Of a DNA stretch of 64,000 nucleotides, positions 1 to 11,095 are shown piece after piece. The notes under the pieces were generated by a model. That model was not told where the DNA came from. It did no database searches and saw nothing but the letters and a program-made list of their open reading frames with translations. Origin of the DNA: Anniella stebbinsi (taxonomy: Eukaryota > Chordata > Lepidosauria > Squamata > Anniellidae); contig JARDYH010000001.1 in the NCBI GenBank assembly GCA_029215795.1, positions 223,699,654-223,763,653 on the forward strand. The letters are read 5' to 3'. How positions within the stretch are numbered: position 1 is the first letter of the stretch; every line of letters begins with the position of its first letter. Position numbers and translations under genes: made by a program.

Positions 1-239
1 ACAATCAGGTTGGAAGCAAACTGCTCTGTCCTGTTTATAAAATGTTTGCAGCTGCTTTGGTCCAGTAGAATGACAAACTCAACACACTGACAATAATACC
101 TTATTAGGGCCAACCAAAACATTACAAAATGCAAAATAGTCACCAAGCTTTGTAGGATTTTTCTTTGGAGTGGATGTTACATTAAACGAAAATAGCAAAA
201 AAAAAAAAAATGGGGGGAGTATGTGTGTTTTGGGGCATG

Positions 240-575
240 ATAGAAAAGCCCCAGTGGGGGGCCAGGGCCGACCCAAGACATTTTGCAGCCTGGGGCAAAA
301 GACAGGATGGCAGCTGCTTCCATTCCAGGTACAGAAACCAACTGGACTGGCACTTGAAACTGACTTCAACACTGGCAACAGGATAGAGCCCTTCATCACA
401 CTTGCGGGAAGCAGGCTAGTTCAGGGGATATAGGGCAGGCTATGAGGCACACACAGCTTTGTTCTCTTAAGAGAGTAGAGGGGTGGGAGTGGGGAAATAG
501 CTGCCTCCTAGCATCTGCCACCCGAGGCAGTTGCCTCATTCTGCCTAATGGTAGGGCTGGCCCTGGTGTGAGCAA
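240..575. repeat. Interspersed repeat with GGCCGGCCC-like ends
   Basis: The left end reads gccagggccgacccaag and the right end tagggctggccctgg, so the ends are roughly inverted copies. The text before the right end (gcctcattctgcctaatggt) recurs near 21755-21790 and 38205-38220. It is probably a short non-autonomous element. The exact boundaries and superfamily are not resolved, and I found no clean target-site duplication. Confidence 0.4.
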
Positions 576-1951
576 TAGTGTAATTTCAGAATTAAAACAG
601 AAACTGCTCTTTCATGACCCATGAGTTTGTATGTGGATGGGATCGTTGAATATGGGTGGGCATGGGCCCATATTAAACATTTGTACTTGCTCCAACCCAA
701 AAAAATGATACTTGAGTCCTGGGTGGCATAGATAAGTTTGTGAATCAGGAATAGGCAGCATCATTCCCATGGCCACTAATGGGACCATCGCCAAGGTGCC
801 CTACCTGTCTCACTTCTTTTTGTTAAAGTAACACTTTTTCTTCCCAGCAGCTGGGTTTGCTGTGAAATTGGTTTCTGTTGGGCTGAAAACTGGGAGTCCA
901 AAGGAGTTGTTTTGTGTATTGGGGCTCAGACCCCACCACTGCCTTGGACTCAATCTTGTCCTTTGGCAACGGCAGCCATTTTGTGGTGGTGCCCAGGACC
1001 ATTTCTCCAATCGCCAAATGTGCCCATAGCTCAAAAGGAATGCCTACCCCTGGCCTAGGTCATTAAAAAGCCACAATAAGAAATTGAACTAGGGGAGAGA
1101 AAGTGCTAAAATGTAGATATAAGCGCTTAAAAGACAATGCAGGGTAGAAAGGGGCTCTTTCTTGCAGGAAATCCTATGAACCTGAGAGTTCATTCTTTGC
1201 ACTGGAATTGCATGAGTTTACCAGTGACCAGGACAATGACATACTAGTATCAGATAGTAAGCTGCAGTTGATCTATAAACATCCCAGGAAAAGACTGTAA
1301 TGGGGGGATGGAATGGGAGCATGGGTTCCTCTTGAGCCTCATTTGGTAGGGAACTCCTTGGATGAAGCCTATGACAGAAGAACATGAGCACTGAAAAGTC
1401 AAAATAAAGAGAAGATAGGGAGGGGAAAGCCTTCTTGTTCCATTTGGAAATCCTTAAGGGCTCGGTTTTTGGAGGACGGGGCTTTCCTAACACAAAAGAA
1501 GAAAAGGAAGGTGAATTCTGATGTTCGCTTTAATTTTTCTCATGGGTAGAGGGCAAAAAGGAGTCATGTATATGTTCCTAGGTGTAGGGGTGCAAACTTT
1601 AACAGGTGCAAATGGGTGATAGAGTATTCATAGTACTGCATTTCTTAGTGCTTCTTGTAGGGTTCCCATTACTTCTTTAGGGCTCTCAAAGCCAATTCAA
1701 TCAGTGTATTGTGAGACTTGATGGGACTGGATCTAGGTCAATACAGAGTGTTTGCTACACTCTCCGGAAGTAGCTGAACAGAGGGCAGGGATCCTTCCCC
1801 TCATCCCTGTTAGTAGAGGAAAGCTGGTGTACATTTACATTTTGGCTTGTCTAGGAGGCTCTGTACTAGCTTACTCATTACAGGCAAAAGGGGATCTTTT
1901 GGAGTCAAAGGCTGAAATGGCAGTGGCCCTTGCCCTTCTGGAAACAGAGAC

Positions 1952-2170
1952 CTAGTTTGCATGTCACACGAAGCCATGGTGAGTTGTTATCATGGGTGGT
2001 TTCACTTAGCAGGATGTCCGAACCTGGAGTGGTTTTTCCATTGTGGTCTTTCGCAAACAAGCCGCCCTGAAACCCATGGCTTGCAGTAGGGTTGTTTAAG
2101 ATGAGTTGTTCTCAGGGTGGCTTGTGACATTCGCACCCAGCAGGGCGATTTTAACATGGGTTGTCGGGAA
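1952..2170. repeat. Palindromic MITE-like element
   Basis: The stretch contains several inverted copies of words such as catggtgagttgtt, cccatggcttgc and gggtggcttgtgac. They resemble the inverted words of the better-defined elements at 26560-26870, 34174-34471 and 49310-49600. Its ends are not clear. Confidence 0.35.
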
Positions 2171-2430
2171 TGGCTACAGAGCTGGCTGGCAAGAATGGAG
2201 AAAAACCCTGCTGCTCCTCACGATCCCAGAAATGCTGCCACCGTTTCCTCATCTCTTCTCAGCACCCTTCTCCTCAGGATGGATCTTTTTAAAATGGTTC
2301 GTTGAGACCTTGAAGAAAGGACACCGGAGAATGTCCCAAATGTGCTCACAATTTGTTTTTTAATGTTATTTTTGGTCCTATTCCGCCGATTGGAATTTCA
2401 CATAATTATCCCTTCAATTTTACTGCTTTG

Positions 2431-2600
2431 TTTTGAAATTTGCGCAATTTCCCCCTCTGTTTTAATGCTGTGCCATTTCAATTGCGTATTTTTAGTGATC
2501 TGCCTCACTTGTCTGCCTTGAAATTTGTGTATCTTTAGCCACTTACTCCCTATTCTCCCTTGAAATGTGTGTATATTTAGTGATTCCACCACTCTTGTGT
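2431..2600. repeat. Degenerate minisatellite, about 42-bp unit
   Basis: About four diverged units are seen. The anchor gtat, followed by a T-rich stretch ending in tag, occurs at 2486, 2529 and 2571 (spacing 43 and 42 bp). Each follows a tgaaatttgtgt-like word. A more diverged unit starts near 2431. Confidence 0.6.
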
Positions 2601-3267
2601 ACATCTGACAGCTAGTAACGGAGACCAATGGAGGGAAGGGACAAGCAGGAAAGTGTAGGAGAGCCAAAAGCAACTTATAGCTGCAGGAGAGAAGGAGCTT
2701 TAGGAGTGGGCATTATTACTTCAGTAGAAAATGAAGCAGCCTTTTAAAAAGTGTGTTTGCTCGCAAGGGAAGTGCCAAAGTGAAGGATGGAATTGACAAG
2801 AACATTGACAAGACCATTGACAAAAGGAGGATATTGATATGCTTGGCCAAACAGCGGACAGGCAGTCTTGCAGTCTTATGTACTTTCACAAGATTCCCCT
2901 CCCCCCCCCATTTTTAATTGCAAACATGATCTAGAGTTCATAAGGCCTCAGAAAATTATTTCCTTTCTGCGATCTGATGGGGGTGGGTGGGTTGGGAGTT
3001 TTGCTCGTGAGCCAGCAAGCCCAGCAAACCAACTACAGAAAAGGTATTGATGTAGGGAATGAGGAAATTAGATTTCTGCTGCAAAGGACCCTGGGATGTA
3101 TGCTGCCAGCTGCCGGAAAGTCTGAGAAGCACTGAGGGAGAAACAAGCCACAGAGCGGGTGATTGCCAAAAGTAACGGACAAGCCATGGCTTATTCTCAG
3201 GGCGGTTTAGCATGATGTGCATACTCACCCAGTGGGTGGGTGAATGTCTCACACACATATCCACACC

Positions 3268-3318
3268 GAGAGAGGGAGAGAGAGGGAGAGAGAGAGAGAG
3301 ACAGAGACAGAGAGAGAA
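3268..3318. repeat. GA-rich microsatellite
   Basis: An almost uninterrupted purine tract of ga, gaga and gggaga units on the + strand. Confidence 0.85.
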
Positions 3319-3324
3319 TGGGGG

Positions 3325-3470
3325 TGAGGATCCAGTGGCCCTTCAAATGTTGTTAGACTCCAGCTCCTTTCAGCTTCAGCCAGCCTGGCTGATCATTAGG
3401 AATGATGGAAATTGTAGTCCAACAATAATATTTGGAGGCTCACAAGTTCCCCAATGTGGAGGTCCCCATC
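3325..3470. mobile_element. hAT-like MITE (actccagc...attgtagtcc family), diverged
   Basis: The left half contains tgttagactccagctcc and the right half gaaattgtagtccaaca, then cacaagttccccaatg. This is the inverted pattern seen in the well-bounded copies at 6483-6592 and 17414-17548. The ends are diverged and no target-site duplication is visible. Confidence 0.5.
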
Positions 3471-3530
3471 TAGCCCAGAAGCTTCTTCCCCAGCCCCACT
3501 TCCTCTATCACAAGGGATGAATGGACATAC

Positions 3531-3815
3531 TGCTCATGCTTACTTCTGAGTGGAGATGCATAAACTTTTTATTTGGGAAGCTCTCTGAAAATGCTGCTGG
3601 GTGAATCAGGTCCTGCTTCCATCTGAGCCTTAACCTCCAGAGGCTTGTCCTGATTACTTCTGAGTAGTCATGCTGCTCATGCTTACTTCTGAGAGGAAAT
3701 GCATAAAGTTGTTATTTGGGAAACTCTCTGAACATGCTGCTGTGTGATTTAGTTCTGCTTACTTCTGAGTAGATAATGCAGAAGCTTGGCCTGCTTATTT
3801 GTGAATAGACATTCT
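3531..3815. repeat. Two tandem units of about 143 bp
   Basis: The word tgctcatgcttacttctgag occurs at 3531 and again at 3674. The following 60-70 bases (atgcataaa, then ttatttgggaa, then ctctctgaa, then atgctgctg) are shared with few changes. The later part keeps cttacttctgagtaga-like words. Confidence 0.7.
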
Positions 3816-3879
3816 GCTCTTGCATACTTGTGAGTAGACATGCTTCCTACTGTAAATTGAAATTTGAGGAAATGGGGGA

Positions 3880-4025
3880 GTTGATTTTTTCAGTCCCACC
3901 CACTTTTGCCTTTGGCCCCACCCACCACTGGAATGCAGCCCCTGAAAACTTGTCCACAATGGAATCTGGCTATCAGGCTGAAACGGGATTTCTCACTCTT
4001 GTCATAGAGGATCACTGTAGGGCTA
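3880..4025. repeat. Interspersed repeat fragment, same family as 41070-41470
   Basis: The stretch with tttgcctttggccccacc, then ccaccactggaatg and aaacgggatt is shared, with changes, with 41340-41465. A related 5' half is seen near 5265-5500. I infer a decayed non-autonomous DNA transposon; its superfamily is unknown. Confidence 0.5.
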
Positions 4026-6057
4026 GAAAAGAATCTTGTTTAAATGGCCCCTAAGTACCTGCATTTAATTACTTAAGCTGTATCTTGATCTGTATCTTCC
4101 AATTACATATTTAGTCATCCTGGTAATGTAAACTTGATGAATATTTTGTCCTTGTGATTTATTCAAAGGTGGGGGGGGGTTAGTTGTTACTTCTTTTCTA
4201 CGCCACCTGTTTCCTGTGCATGGTACAGAATTGATGTAACCCACCACGCAGGAAATGTTGCTCTGCTACGTTAATTTTTAATGCCGTAATGGAGTAAGAT
4301 TTCAGCTTTTATTTTTGCTATATAGTTACAAAACTTATTTTTTATCATTGCCACACAGGTCCTAATTATGGTAATGGTATAAATGTGTTTAATTACACAA
4401 TCATTTCCAAAGTTTAATTATACGACGACGATGCGGAAAAACAGCTGTGTGGTGGGGGGGGGGGGAAGGATGGATATGGGAGGGGGGGTGAGTATACTTC
4501 ACAGAGATGAGCCCAGGAGCAGAGATCAATGGGCTGATTCCTCCATGCCTTGCACCTGTGGAATCATTAAGTGGGTACAGGATGCTAACAAATCCCAATG
4601 GTGCACAGGTGTGCAGAGATAAAAGGCTAAGCCTGAAGCAAGGGAGTGGAGGATGAGCTTTCAGGCTGATCTTTTAAAAAGTACACATGTGGCATTTTTC
4701 TCCTGAAAAGGGAACAACGGCCTTTTAAAGGCTGTTTTGTCCTGATCAAAAACAGCATTAGCCAGGAGGCCTAATCCTATAAAAGCCACGTGGTTGTTTA
4801 TGCAGCTGCAGCTATAGCAGCTTTCCATGTAGGTCTGCCCTGCTCTCTTTCGAAACCAACATGCTTGCCAATGCAGCTGTTGCATTTGGACCCCCAGCAT
4901 TCCCCAGGTGAAAATAGCAATACTCCGCACACGAAGAATCATTTCTTTGCAGTCACACATACATGCCACATACTGATGAAGGCTCTTCTTTGGTGTCTTA
5001 GTGACCCAGGGCCTCCTCTACGTTTTGCTAGTCCAATGCAAGGAAGGTCCAGAAGCCACTCCCTCCCCACCATATTTCCCTGTCTCATACATACACATTA
5101 GGGTGGCCACATCCATATTGGCCAAAAAAAGGAAAGGCATCATCCCCAAACTAGAGGATGAAAGAGAGCAAAGATCTGCATAACCCTTGCGTGTGCAAAT
5201 TTATATGTATAGCTGCAAGATGATACATTTTAATTTAAACAGAAATGCAGTCCATATAAGCCAGGGGTGGGAAATTGGGTTGGGGGGAGCTGGATGACCC
5301 CCACCCAGCCTTCTGCGGGCTGCAGGGGGATGGCACGAGAGGTCAAGGGCAGGGCAATCAACTGCCCCCGACATAATTCAGTGCCTGGCCGATGCTCCAG
5401 CCAGTGTTTTGGTAAGAGACCCCAGTTTGGGTGTACTCAGGCTTTTCCTGGCCATGGAAAGCCAAACAAACTGAAGCCTCCCAGCCAAGGTGCAGGATAG
5501 AATCCCTGATCTACTGTGACAGGACATGTGCTGCGATTCATGTATCATTGGATTCATTGAGTTGAATCCATTGAGTTCAATAGTACTTTCTCTGTGCCCC
5601 AATGGTTCCTTTTCATCTCAAAGGCTGCTATGATCTTGTACATGCTCTATGATATGCCCATTCCACATTGAGGACCAGAGCAGGCATTGCCAGGTAAATA
5701 ATCTGTCTGACATATTGTTTTAAGACCAGTTCACCCTTTTAGCATGGATGCTGCATTTCATAGCCAGTGCTGTTACTGCTGCAGTGGACTGACCAAACTT
5801 TGAGCATGCTGCTGTTGAAATCTTAACATCAGCATTCATTAGATTTGAAATCAAATCACAACCATGACCTTGCATCCATTTAAAATATGAGTTTAAAGCA
5901 CCATATGCAAGGCGAAAGGACACACATTAGTTCTTTGCTGAATGAGCTAATTATTGAGTCATTGCTGGTTTGGTGAAGATAGTAAATTGTTATGTGGTAA
6001 ATCCAAAGTTCTTTGAATCTTTCAGGCCAATTAGTAGTTCCTAGAACTAGATTTACA

Positions 6058-6147
6058 GAACAGTCCTATATATGTCTACTCAGGAGTGAGTCCCATTGAG
6101 TTTAATTAAGCTTACTTCCAGGTAGATAGGTACAGCATTGCAGCCAA
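6058..6147. repeat. Short palindromic repeat (cctata...attgcagcc family)
   Basis: It begins acagtcctatatatg, has gagtcccattgagttt in the middle, and ends cagcattgcagcc, so the outer parts are roughly inverted. Further copies sit at 9811-9902, 10050-10135, 15153-15243, 31588-31684, 46589-46680 and 57303-57392. The family is very common in squamate introns by my recollection. Confidence 0.65.
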
Positions 6148-6154
6148 GTTTTCT

Positions 6155-6412
6155 GAGGGATATATTTATTTATTATTGCATTTAAATCCTGCCTTTTTTT
6201 CTTCCAAGGCGGTGTACATAATCCTTCTCTCCATTTTATCCTCACAACAACAACCCTGTGAGGTGGGTTGGGCTGAGAGTCTGTGACTGGCCCAAAGTCT
6301 CCCAGTGGGTTCCCATGGCCGAGTGGGGACTAGACCCCCGATCTCCTGACTCCCAGTCCAACACTTTAGCCACTACACCACACTTCAGCAGATCTTCCAG
6401 GGAGCATGGTCT
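6155..6412 (-). mobile_element. tRNA-derived SINE, minus orientation
   Basis: Read on the - strand it begins with a tRNA-like head (gtggtgtagtggctaaag, with a degraded B-box-like region). It continues with a body containing cagactctcagcccaacc and cacagggttgttgttgtgag. It ends in ttgcattt with a TTTA-rich tail. The copy at 50447-50699 has the same order. It resembles the Sauria/CORE-type SINEs of squamates. Confidence 0.7.
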
Positions 6413-6482
6413 CTGCACACAGGTTCTCGGGGGGGGGGGGGTGTGATCTGACAATGCCTTGAAGGGATAAGAGATCCTATGT

Positions 6483-6592
6483 CAGCCTTCCCCAGCTTGG
6501 TACCATTCAGAAGTTATGGACTTCAACTCCCATCAGGAATGATCGGAGTTGTAGTCTAGAACATCTGGCGGGCATCAGGTTGGGGAAAGCTG
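6483..6592. mobile_element. hAT-like MITE with perfect 8-bp target duplication
   Basis: The element begins cagccttcccca and ends tggggaaagctg, a terminal inverted repeat starting with CAG. It is flanked on both sides by TCCTATGT (6475-6482 and 6593-6600). An exact 8-bp duplication and CAG ends are hallmarks of the hAT superfamily. The interior is a near palindrome (cttcaactcccatca against gagttgtagtc). It has no coding capacity. Confidence 0.85.
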
Positions 6593-6614
6593 TCCTATGT
6601 GCACACAAAGTCCA

Positions 6615-6830
6615 GTTTTAACATTTTTTATATATTTCTGATGCTGGTTGTCTTTTGGGTTGTATCTTTTGTTGTCTTTTGGGTTGTATTTTGATTATTG
6701 AACTTCTACATTTATATTGTACTCTGTTCTTCACATTGCAGGCCTCTCTGGGCATATTAGTGGAAAAGCTGGGTAAAATTAGTAAAGTGTTGTTGTTGTT
6801 GTTACTACTACTAGAATTCATTCACACATG
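6615..6830 (+). repeat. LINE-tail-like sequence with (GTT)n
   Basis: It has a T-rich stretch with a duplicated cttttgggttgtat word, then gcaggcctctctgggcatat. It ends in a short (TTG)n run at about 6789-6804. This resembles the 3' untranslated tail of a LINE, but I cannot name the family. Confidence 0.35.
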
Positions 6831-8817
6831 CATGTCTCATCCCCTGATGACTTTTCCATTGAAAAGTATTGTTGTATTGACATTTGATTTTATGAAAGTT
6901 TTCTCTGGTGCTTAATTTGTGAGGGCTGATCCATACATACAAAACATCATTTGATGCTTCCATGAGACATGAAGAGAGATTTGCGGAGAGTATTGTCCAC
7001 TCCAAGCTAACTATGAGACCATTTGAGCAATATTATGGCATAGCTTGCCTCAATTTTTAACACAGGATTTAGGGACAGGGAATTTGGTCTTTTGGAATGA
7101 GAGAAACTATATCTGGCTACTTGCCAGTGAGTCCCTTCCTTTATCTTCTGCAATAAGCAGACACAAAATGTTTCTGAAATTTTCCATGGACAGGGAATTC
7201 TTGTTTCAGTATTTCATCTAATGTGTGTCTACTAAGCATTTTACGCAAAATTGTAGCAAAGTAATGTTCTGAAGGAGATCCCAGAACATACTTTTGCTTT
7301 CTCTATTAACCTGTCCCATAAAACCAGCCATCCATTACTCTGTGTTCCCCTCCAAATATAGCATTTGCTTTTGTTTTCTACCCATAAAGACAATTTTATA
7401 ATATGTTCTAAAAGCTTTGGAGTAAATCATTAATCGTCATAACTTCCTATGCTAACTAGGGCTGTAGAATGGGTAATAGAGACATAAGCTATATGCACTA
7501 CTTTTTGGCATTGTACATCGTGAGTTATCCCAAGTGAAATTTCTAATCTAGATTGCTTATGCTTTCTTCTAGATAATCCCTAAAGCCTATGCCTAATAGC
7601 CCTTTTTTCTTATTTCGCCTTCAAATGTAATAGTTAGCTCAGCTCTATTTGTCATTCTTTAGGCTTCAGCACTTTAATTTCCAATTGTTAATTTTCCTTG
7701 GAGTGATTGTGGATACATTTGAACTGTAATGCAGATGCAGAGGGATGATTGTACAATGAAAGACAGGACACCTCAGCTATTTCCTAAATAAAAGAAGTAC
7801 AAGAACCCTGAACCCAACCCATGAGAATTTCTCTGGAATTTCTTCTCCTTTAATTTTCCTTTCCAAAGAAATTTCTTTTCTATCAAATTGAATGAGAATG
7901 GTCGAATATAATGTGGGAGAAATTTTCAGCACAACCCGAACAGCCATTTCTAAAGTTCCTTTGACTGCAGTGAAGCAAACATGAGTTTGTACTACCTCAG
8001 TGAAAGCAGCTCTTTCGTGTTGGATCATGTTCCTAATTTTCAGCAAGCAAGCTGGTTTAAAGAAAGTTTTGAGATACAATGCCTGTTTAAATTGATCTTA
8101 GTTTTTTTCCCCAAATATTATTTAAAAATCAATAACCCGAGAAAAATAATGTCAACTCGCAGATGAAACTACATTTAGAATGATCGTGGTTAGCGATCAT
8201 TCAAATTCTTCTTCCTTACTCACTTCCTGGGTGAATCATATATGCTTATTAATGGTGTCAAGGTTGTGCAACCAATCAATAAGGGCGTATTCTTTTCCCC
8301 TTCATAGCTCAGGTATTGAAACACATGCTCGAATGCATTAATTAAGAATATTTTGAGGCGCTAAGGGGGTTGGTTTAATGGGGGTGACAAGAAGCAGAAG
8401 GGAGGAACGCAGTGTTTGGTTGGCTGGTTGCACGCACCTAAATATGGTGTCTCATAATGATACAGCTACATATAAATAAGTAAAGCTAAGAAAAATGTTG
8501 CAACCCTTCTACTGTGAGCACTCATTGGAAAGAGAGCAGTAATTAATACCTCTTTCAATGATATTCTTCAAATTAGTAGAGTAAGAGTTAGAGTCCATTA
8601 AACTACATGGAGTAAATCTCTCTGCTGAGAGCTATTACTTAAATGATGCATTTCCCCACCAACAACATGAAAGTAATTTAGATTGGGCAGCAAGAACAAC
8701 TCCTGGGGCTCAGCTCTAAACTTTTCCTTTTAAAAAAATTGAATTCAGTCGCTGGAGTGCATAAAACATGGGCAACCACAAGGTCATTATATAAACTATA
8801 AAAATTACTACACAAAC

Positions 8818-9470
8818 AGTGCTGATTCCAGGATTTTGAGCACCCTTGGGCAAGACATCCTTAATCGGCCCCCTTCTTCAGTGGCAGCATTCGGACGACA
8901 CGATAATCAATGGAGGGGGGGAATCAACTGTCAGTTCTGTTGGTTATTGTGTTGTGTTGGACAACACACACACATAACTGACAGTATGTTATTTGGGGGG
9001 ATTAAACAACGGGGGAAAACAACAGGCTGCTCAGTTGTTTATCCCAAAATCCATTGATTAAAGTGTCGTGTGTCGGGAAACCCCCTCTCTCCGTGTACTA
9101 TTCCAGTCGGTCATAGAGTTCCCCCGCAGGAGCAGCTGGAAAAACCCTGGCCGCTCCTGTACAGCCGGCAGAACTTGTGGTGCATGATGGGATAGAGGAG
9201 GGAGGAGGAGGAGCAGTCCAGAAGGAACCCGGGACTTTCAGCCACGCAACAGGGGTGGGGGGTAGGGGGAAGGGCAACATGTTGTGTGTCGGACACTGGG
9301 AAAATAACGCATGATGAGTGTGTTATTAACCCTTCCATTACCTAATATGTCATCCGAATGCTGCCAGTGAGTCTACCTTCTCACTACCATTGCCACCACT
9401 TGCTATTGCTGATCATCCACTGGGCTGACTGGCTATGGACTCCGAGGAGCAAGGAAATGGTAGGAAAGAG
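8818..9470. repeat. Interspersed repeat split by a palindromic element
   Basis: The outer repeat starts cagtgctgattccaggat and resumes at about 9359 (tgagtctaccttctcac). The continuous order is seen in the related copies at 12818-13155 and 19985-20275. The insert has ends cattcggacgaca and tgtcatccgaatg, which are inverted repeats. It is about 460 bp and contains a second palindrome (aacaacacacac region). The duplicated target is not clear. Confidence 0.6.
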
Positions 9471-9810
9471 ACCTGAGCCAAGGGAGGTGGGTAGCAGAGA
9501 GAAAAATAAAGCACATCTTTGGTGTTTTGTGGGTTGTTACCAAATTTCAGCCAAGATTTGAGTTCTGTATCTTCTAAAATAAGCAGTCATAACTTCGTTT
9601 TGCTCGTTGGGGAAGATAGTTTGGTTTTGTTTGAGAGTAAGGGGCACACCTAATTTTGGGAACAGGAGGAATGGGAAAACACTTGGAAAAAGAAGTTTAG
9701 TCCCTAATTGGAAGTGTAGAAGAATTTAAAACATTTACTTCCCATTAAATACTGTAGGCACAGCACTGTTGAAATTAAGCATTTTTATGTCCTGTTGATT
9801 CAAATGTTTA

Positions 9811-9902
9811 ACAGTACCATCCTGTGTTTGTTTACTCAGAAGTAAGCCCCACCTATGTTCAGTGAGGCTTACTCCCAGGAAAGTGTAATTGAATTGCAGC
9901 CC
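9811..9902. repeat. Short palindromic repeat (cctata...attgcagcc family)
   Basis: It begins acagtaccatcctgtg, contains tactcagaagtaagcccc and ends gaattgcagccc. It is the same family as 6058-6147. Confidence 0.65.
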
Positions 9903-10049
9903 AACTGTCCTATCGAAATGTTACCCTCTGCCAACTCAGCCTTTTTAATTATATTTAGCCTCACATGTCAGGAATTGGCTGCCTGGAATGAGAGTCATTA
10001 ATACTCTTTTGCAAATGGAAACTAAGGGTGAGTGGTGATAACAATAAGT

Positions 10050-10135
10050 GGCAGCAATCCTATTTACACCTAATTGGAACCTTGGAGTAAATCTCATTGA
10101 ACTCTGTGGGACTTAATTCTGAGTAAATATACATG
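10050..10135. repeat. Short palindromic repeat, diverged
   Basis: It contains gcagcaatcctatttacacc, then gtaaatctcattgaactc and ggacttaattctgagtaaa. It matches the central part of the 6058-6147 family. Confidence 0.55.
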
Positions 10136-10619
10136 GCCTTGTCTTTACAACTACCTTGCCACAGTATCACACTAGCAAATCTTCCATTAAGGTATTTCCA
10201 TTGGAGTTCTACTGAGGAAAATTCTGACTAGCAAAAAATCTCAACCTATGCCAATATGAGCAAGATTTCCTAAAACCTTTGCTGGGTCATCATGCTTGGG
10301 ATCAGGAATTTTGAGTGATGAAGGAAATTATTTCCCAACATAAATAATTGTTTTTAGCCATCCTCTGTGGTATGTGGTTTGGCTCACTTGCTTGAGTTAT
10401 TTCTGCCTTCTTGCTCTGTAGTGCAAATGAATAAGTGAGTCTCTAGCTGGTGCTAGAAGATAGTAATTCATTTTTTTAATAATACATTTTGACTTTCTTC
10501 TTCGATTTGTTTGATATAATTGGCATGACATATATTTTGTGACAATTACTGATAATTATTCATCCTTATTTTAAAAAAACCTTAAAAAAATTAACAGGGT
10601 TGACATTCTTCATCTTATT

Positions 10620-11095
10620 GTTGTTGTTATCTCTCTTTTCTTGCTTGTGGTGGTTTTTCTAGATGAACGTGACGGGCTTTGCCAAGCATTCTGTTGTTTA
10701 CTGATTCAGAAATTTCCTGACTATTGGACATGTTTTGGATGTATTTTAGTAGGCCTAGTGTCTGAAGGCATTCCGTAAAATAAAAAAATGGATGTGATGT
10801 CGGTGACTGATGTGACTGACTAATGGAATAATTGTAACTTTTTCCTGTTGCCATAGTTCTTTAACTTCCATAGCTAGTGCTGTATATTTTCCTCTCTGTT
10901 CCTCTTCCTTTTCTGCAACCTTTTTGTGCTTGGGTATTGTTATGTCAATAAGGTATGTGTGTTTTTCTTTTTTGTTTATGACTGTTATGTCTGGTCGATG
11001 GCAAAGTATTGTCTTGTCCCAGAATTGTTGTGTCCCATGATAATATAGTATTTTCTTTCTATTACTCCCAACAGTAGATAAGATTGTGTGGCATC
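10620..11095 (-). pseudogene. RLE-type LINE (R4/Dong-like) C-terminal fragment
   Basis: Translating the - strand gives an open stretch of about 75 codons from about 11036 downward. It contains FWDKTILCHRPDITVI, then TYLIDITIPKHKKVAEKEEE and KYTALAMEVKELW. The PD...D pattern followed by a KY motif is what I know from the restriction-like endonuclease at the C-terminus of site-specific LINEs (R2, R4 and Dong type). A second frame continues to about 10627 with TECLQTLGLLKYIQN. The copy lacks the reverse transcriptase and changes frame, so it is a dead 5'-truncated fragment. The clade name is an inference; R4-type elements are known from lizards. Confidence 0.6.
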
